From NCBI RefSeq assembly GCF_036417845.1, contig NC_089978.1, positions 141,788,288-141,852,287 on the forward strand: a stretch of DNA of 64,000 nucleotides, written 5' to 3'. The position numbers and the translations under genes are program-made. The stretch's first letter is position 1; every line of letters begins with the position of its first letter. The notes under the pieces are model-generated. The model had not been told where the DNA came from. It did not search any database and worked only from the letters and a program-made list of their open reading frames with translations. Source of the stretch: Apteryx mantelli. Taxonomy: Eukaryota; Chordata; Aves; Apterygiformes; Apterygidae. Below, piece after piece: positions 61,064 through 64,000 of this stretch.

Positions 61064-62121
61064 ATGGTTGTGACACGCCATACAGCACGTTCCCCAGTAG
61101 CTGTTGGAGTTGCTGTGTCAGAGGCTTGGACCCAGACCGACCCTCTGACAGTAGATGCGGCTCTACAGGTCTCAGGCTGCAGGGAGTGCTTGGGGCCTCT
61201 CCAGGAGGCCTGGGCTGGCAGTCAGCTCTCCTGCAGGAGGTGTGCTGCTGTTGACGAGTTGTGTCGTCAGGTAAGGGAGTTACGGGAGGAGGTCAGTAGG
61301 CTGCGCAGCATCCGGGAAGCGGAGCAAGAGATAGGGTATTCTCGGAGACTGTGCAGCTTCGGGAGTCCCAACCCCCCACAGCAGTGGAGTTGCCAGAGGG
61401 CTCTGTGCCGTGTGAAACGGTACATCATAACATCATAGAAGAAGGCTGGAAACTGGTCACTGCTCGTAGGAGGAGAAAGGCTCCTACTCCTCCTGAAGAC
61501 TTGCAGCTGAAGAACAGGTTTAGTGCCCTCCAGGATGAGGAGGAGATGGGCATGGCTGCAAGGGAAGTACCTGGAACAACAGACCCTGTGCCCTGCCGGA
61601 ACGCCCGGAAAAAGCAGCGGGTGATTGTTGCGGGGGACTCCCTGCTGCAGAGGACAGAGGCATCTATCTGCCGACCAGACCTCATGTCTAGAGAGGTTTG
61701 TGGCCTGCCGGGGGCTCATGTGAGAGATGTCATGCAAAGACTGCCTAGGCTCGTCCATGCTTCGGACTATTACCCACTGCTGCTCTTCCATGTGGGCGCC
61801 AATGATACCAAGGGCAAACTGGAGACCATCAAGCAGGATTTCAGAGCTCTGGGGATGGTGGTCAAGGGTCTGGGAGCCCAGGTCATCTTCTCCTCAATCC
61901 TGCCAGTGAGGGGGATGGATGAGAGGAGGAGGAGACGGACTTTCCAGGTTAACGACTGGCTGCACCGCTGGTGTTGGCAACAGGGTTTTGGTTTCTACGA
62001 CCATGGGACCCTGTTTGAAGATTGACAACTGATGGCAAGAGATGGGATCCACCTCACGAGGCGGGGCACGCAGGTCTTTGCCAACAGGTTGGCCAACCTG
62101 GTAAGGAGGGCTTTAAACTAG
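61064..62121 (+). pseudogene. CR1 ORF1 (zinc-knuckle and esterase protein), frameshifted
   Basis: It starts MVVTRHTAR, the usual avian CR1 ORF1 start. The N-terminal part has a CRECL...CRRC cysteine pattern and a coiled-coil-like segment (ELREEVSRLRSI). The reading frame then shifts around 61330-61345 and continues in frame 1 with a basic linker and a GDSL/SGNH esterase domain: GDSLL (Ser motif), then GANDT. An in-frame TGA at 62023-62025 comes before the natural end at TAG 62119-62121 (RRALN). In the family the protein binds RNA, and the esterase has hydrolase activity. This copy cannot make a full protein. Confidence 0.9.
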
Positions 62122-62126
62122 GAAAG

Positions 62127-64000
62127 ATGGGGGAAGGGGAGAGTTATAGTGCCAGGGTAGTTGGCAAAAGACTGCTCAAGTCAGGATGCCTCCAACAGGT
62201 GAATGCAGCCAGGGAAGTGCGCATGGGATGTGGCTATGGAGGACCCTCTTTTACCCCTCCTGGGAAACCTGCATGCTTGATCACCTCCCTGAAATGCCTG
62301 TACACCAATGCACGCAGCATGGGGAACAAACAGGAAGAACTAGAGATATGTGTGCGGTTGCAGGGCCATGATCTCATTGCCATTACAGAGACATGGTGGG
62401 ATAGCTCACATGACTGGAGTGCTGTCATGGATGGCTACGTGCTTTTTAGGAAAGACAGGCCAGGAAAGCGAGGTGGTGGAGTTGCTCTTTAGGTGAGAGA
62501 GCAACTGGAATGTATTGAGCTCTGCCTCGGGGTGGCTGAAGAGCGAGTCGAGAGCTTATGGGGAAGGATTAAAGGGCAGGCTAGCATGGGGGACACTGTG
62601 GTGGGTGTTTACTACAGGCCACCTGATCGGGAAGAGGAAGTGGCGGAGGCCTTCTACAGGCAGCTGGAAGTAGCCTCACGATCACGGGCGCCGGTTCTCG
62701 TGGGGGGCTTCAACCAGCCTGATAGCTGCTGGAGACACAACACAGCTAGGCACAAACACTCCAGGAAGTTCCTGCAGAGCATTGGTGACAACTTCATGAC
62801 ACAGGTGGTGGAGGAGCCAACAAGGAGAGGTGTGCTGCTGGACCTCGTACTAACAAACAAAGAAGGACTGGTGGAAGATGTGAAGGTCGGGGGCTGCCTT
62901 GGCTGCAGTGACCATGAGATGGTGGAGTTCAGGATCCTGCGAGGAGGCAGCAGGGCACCAAGTAGGATCGCAACCCTGGACTTCAGGAGAGCAAACTTTG
63001 GCCTCTTCAGGGACCTACTTGGAGGAATCCCATGGGTTAGGGCCCTAGAAGGAAGGGGGGTCCAAGAGAGCTGGTTAATATTCAAGCATCGCTTCCTCCA
63101 GGCTCAAGAGCGGTGCATCCCCATGAGTAGGAAGTCAAGCAAAGGAGGTAGGAGACCTGCATGGATGAGCAAGGAGCCCCTGGCAAAACTCAACCAGAAG
63201 AAGGAAGTATACAGAAAGTGGAAAGGGGGACAGGCCACTTGGGAGGAATATAGGAACGTTGTCAGAGTATGCAGGGATGCGACGAGGAAGGCTAAGGCCC
63301 GTTTGGAATTAAATCTGGCAAGAGATGTCAAGGACAGCAAGAAGGGCTTCTTCAAATACATCAGCAGTAAGAGGAAGACTAGGGAAAATGTGGGGCCTTT
63401 GCTGAATGGGGTGGGTGCCCTGGTGACGAAGGATGCAGAGAAGGCAGAGTTACTGAATGCCTTCTTTGCTTCAGTCTTTACTGCTCAGGCCAGCCCTCAG
63501 GAACCCCAGACCCTGGAGGCAAGAGAGAAAGTTTGGAGGAAGGAAGACTTTCCCTTGGTGGAGGAGGAGTGGGTTAGAGATCATTTAAGCAAACTTGACA
63601 CCCACAAATCCATGGGCCCCGATGGGATTCACCCACGAGTGCTGAGGGAGCTGGCGGATGTCATTGCTAAGCCACTCTCCGTCATCTTTGAAAGGTCATG
63701 GAGGACAGGAGAGGTGCCTGAGGACTGGAAGAAAGCCAATGTCACCCCAGTCTTCAAAAAGGGCAAGAAGGAGGACCCAGGGAACTACAGGCCAGTCAGC
63801 CTCACCTCCATCCCTGGAAAGGTGATGGAGCAGCTCATCCTGGAGGCTATCTCCAAGCATGTGGAGGAAAAGAAGGTGATCAGGAGTAGTCAGCATGGCT
63901 TCACCAAGGGGAAATCATGCCTAACCAGTCTGATAGCCTTCTATGCTGGAATGACTGGCTGGGTAGATGAGGGGAGAGCAGTGGATGTTGTCTACCTAGA
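62127..64000 (+). pseudogene. CR1 ORF2 (APE endonuclease and reverse transcriptase), disrupted and 3' partial
   Basis: The frame opens 5 nt after the ORF1 terminator. Endonuclease motifs are YTNARSM, ITETWWD (Glu at 62388-62390), RGGGVAL, GVYYRPP and CSDHE (62904-62918). A TAG at 62490-62492 interrupts it after GGGVAL. Beyond that, 502 codons are open to the window edge with no stop. The catalytic GDFN motif reads GGFN (codon 62706-62708), so the endonuclease should be inactive even without the stop. The RT begins with [21 protein letters not shown] and [10 protein letters not shown]. The window ends at VVYL, just before RT motif A. Confidence 0.92.

Larger units (their letters stand above)
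60961..64000 (+). mobile_element. CR1 non-LTR retrotransposon (LINE), 5'-complete or nearly so, truncated by window edge
   Basis: A GC-rich leader with tandem GCAGCAGTTTGCGCA-type units (about 60980-61010) is followed by ORF1 from 61064 and ORF2 from about 62127, running off the window. Both proteins match avian CR1. Most genomic CR1 copies are severely 5'-truncated, so a copy with leader and ORF1 is uncommon. It is disabled by an ORF1 frameshift, an ORF1 stop, an ORF2 stop and loss of a catalytic endonuclease residue. The 5' boundary is approximate. Confidence 0.93.

Noticed and set aside
60588..61088. Minus-strand 166-codon open frame with a Lys-rich run
   Set aside because: The Lys run is the antisense of a T-rich tract, and the frame extends into the antisense of the CR1 leader; no domain is visible.

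Overview
The window is vertebrate nuclear DNA, most likely from a bird or another sauropsid. Genes are split into short exons with GT-AG introns, the background is about 40% GC, and the right end carries a CR1 LINE whose ORF1 (N-terminal cysteine knuckles plus a GDSL-type esterase) and ORF2 closely resemble avian CR1. I found no prokaryotic, viral or CRISPR-like content. Nothing exotic was found; the interesting points are isoform-level, regulatory and transposon details.

Left part (1-15.7 kb, + strand): the 3' end of LRP6, the Wnt co-receptor. Six coding exons (1194-1430, 3145-3255, 5125-5355, 6576-6712, 7896-7993, 9821-10112) join in phase. They encode about the last 367 residues: three LDLR class A repeats, the transmembrane helix and the cytoplasmic tail with all five PPPSPxS-type signalling motifs. 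A long 3'UTR (about 5.5 kb) follows, with polyadenylation signals at 15563 and 15665. It contains a strong G-quadruplex motif and a palindromic repeat remnant.

Middle (15.7-29 kb): intergenic DNA between two convergent genes, with poly-A runs and old SINE/CR1-like remnants but no convincing gene.

29-36.9 kb (- strand): BCL2L14 (Bcl-G). Five coding exons (36413-36860, 33468-33620, 32471-32538, 31171-31443, 30365-30406) join in phase to 984 nt, or 327 residues, the same length as the human long isoform. The BH3 and BH2 motifs are intact. The 3'UTR runs left to a polyadenylation signal at 29031-29036. The LRP6/BCL2L14 convergent arrangement matches the human 12p13 order, so ETV6 would be expected beyond the right edge.

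36.9-61 kb: no further coding exon was recognised. This is probably the long 5' intron or upstream flank of BCL2L14. It holds a GT microsatellite, a polypurine tract, a TATA plus initiator signature at 47.57 kb next to a small CpG-rich patch, an ancient decayed CR1 fragment (53.6-54.3 kb), a GC-rich block (54.85-55.1 kb) and a strong CpG island (57.7-58.05 kb). The island is the best candidate for the BCL2L14 promoter or first exon.

61-64 kb (+ strand): a 5'-complete or nearly complete CR1 LINE. It is disabled by an ORF1 frameshift, an ORF1 stop, an ORF2 stop and loss of a catalytic endonuclease aspartate. The window ends just before reverse transcriptase motif A.
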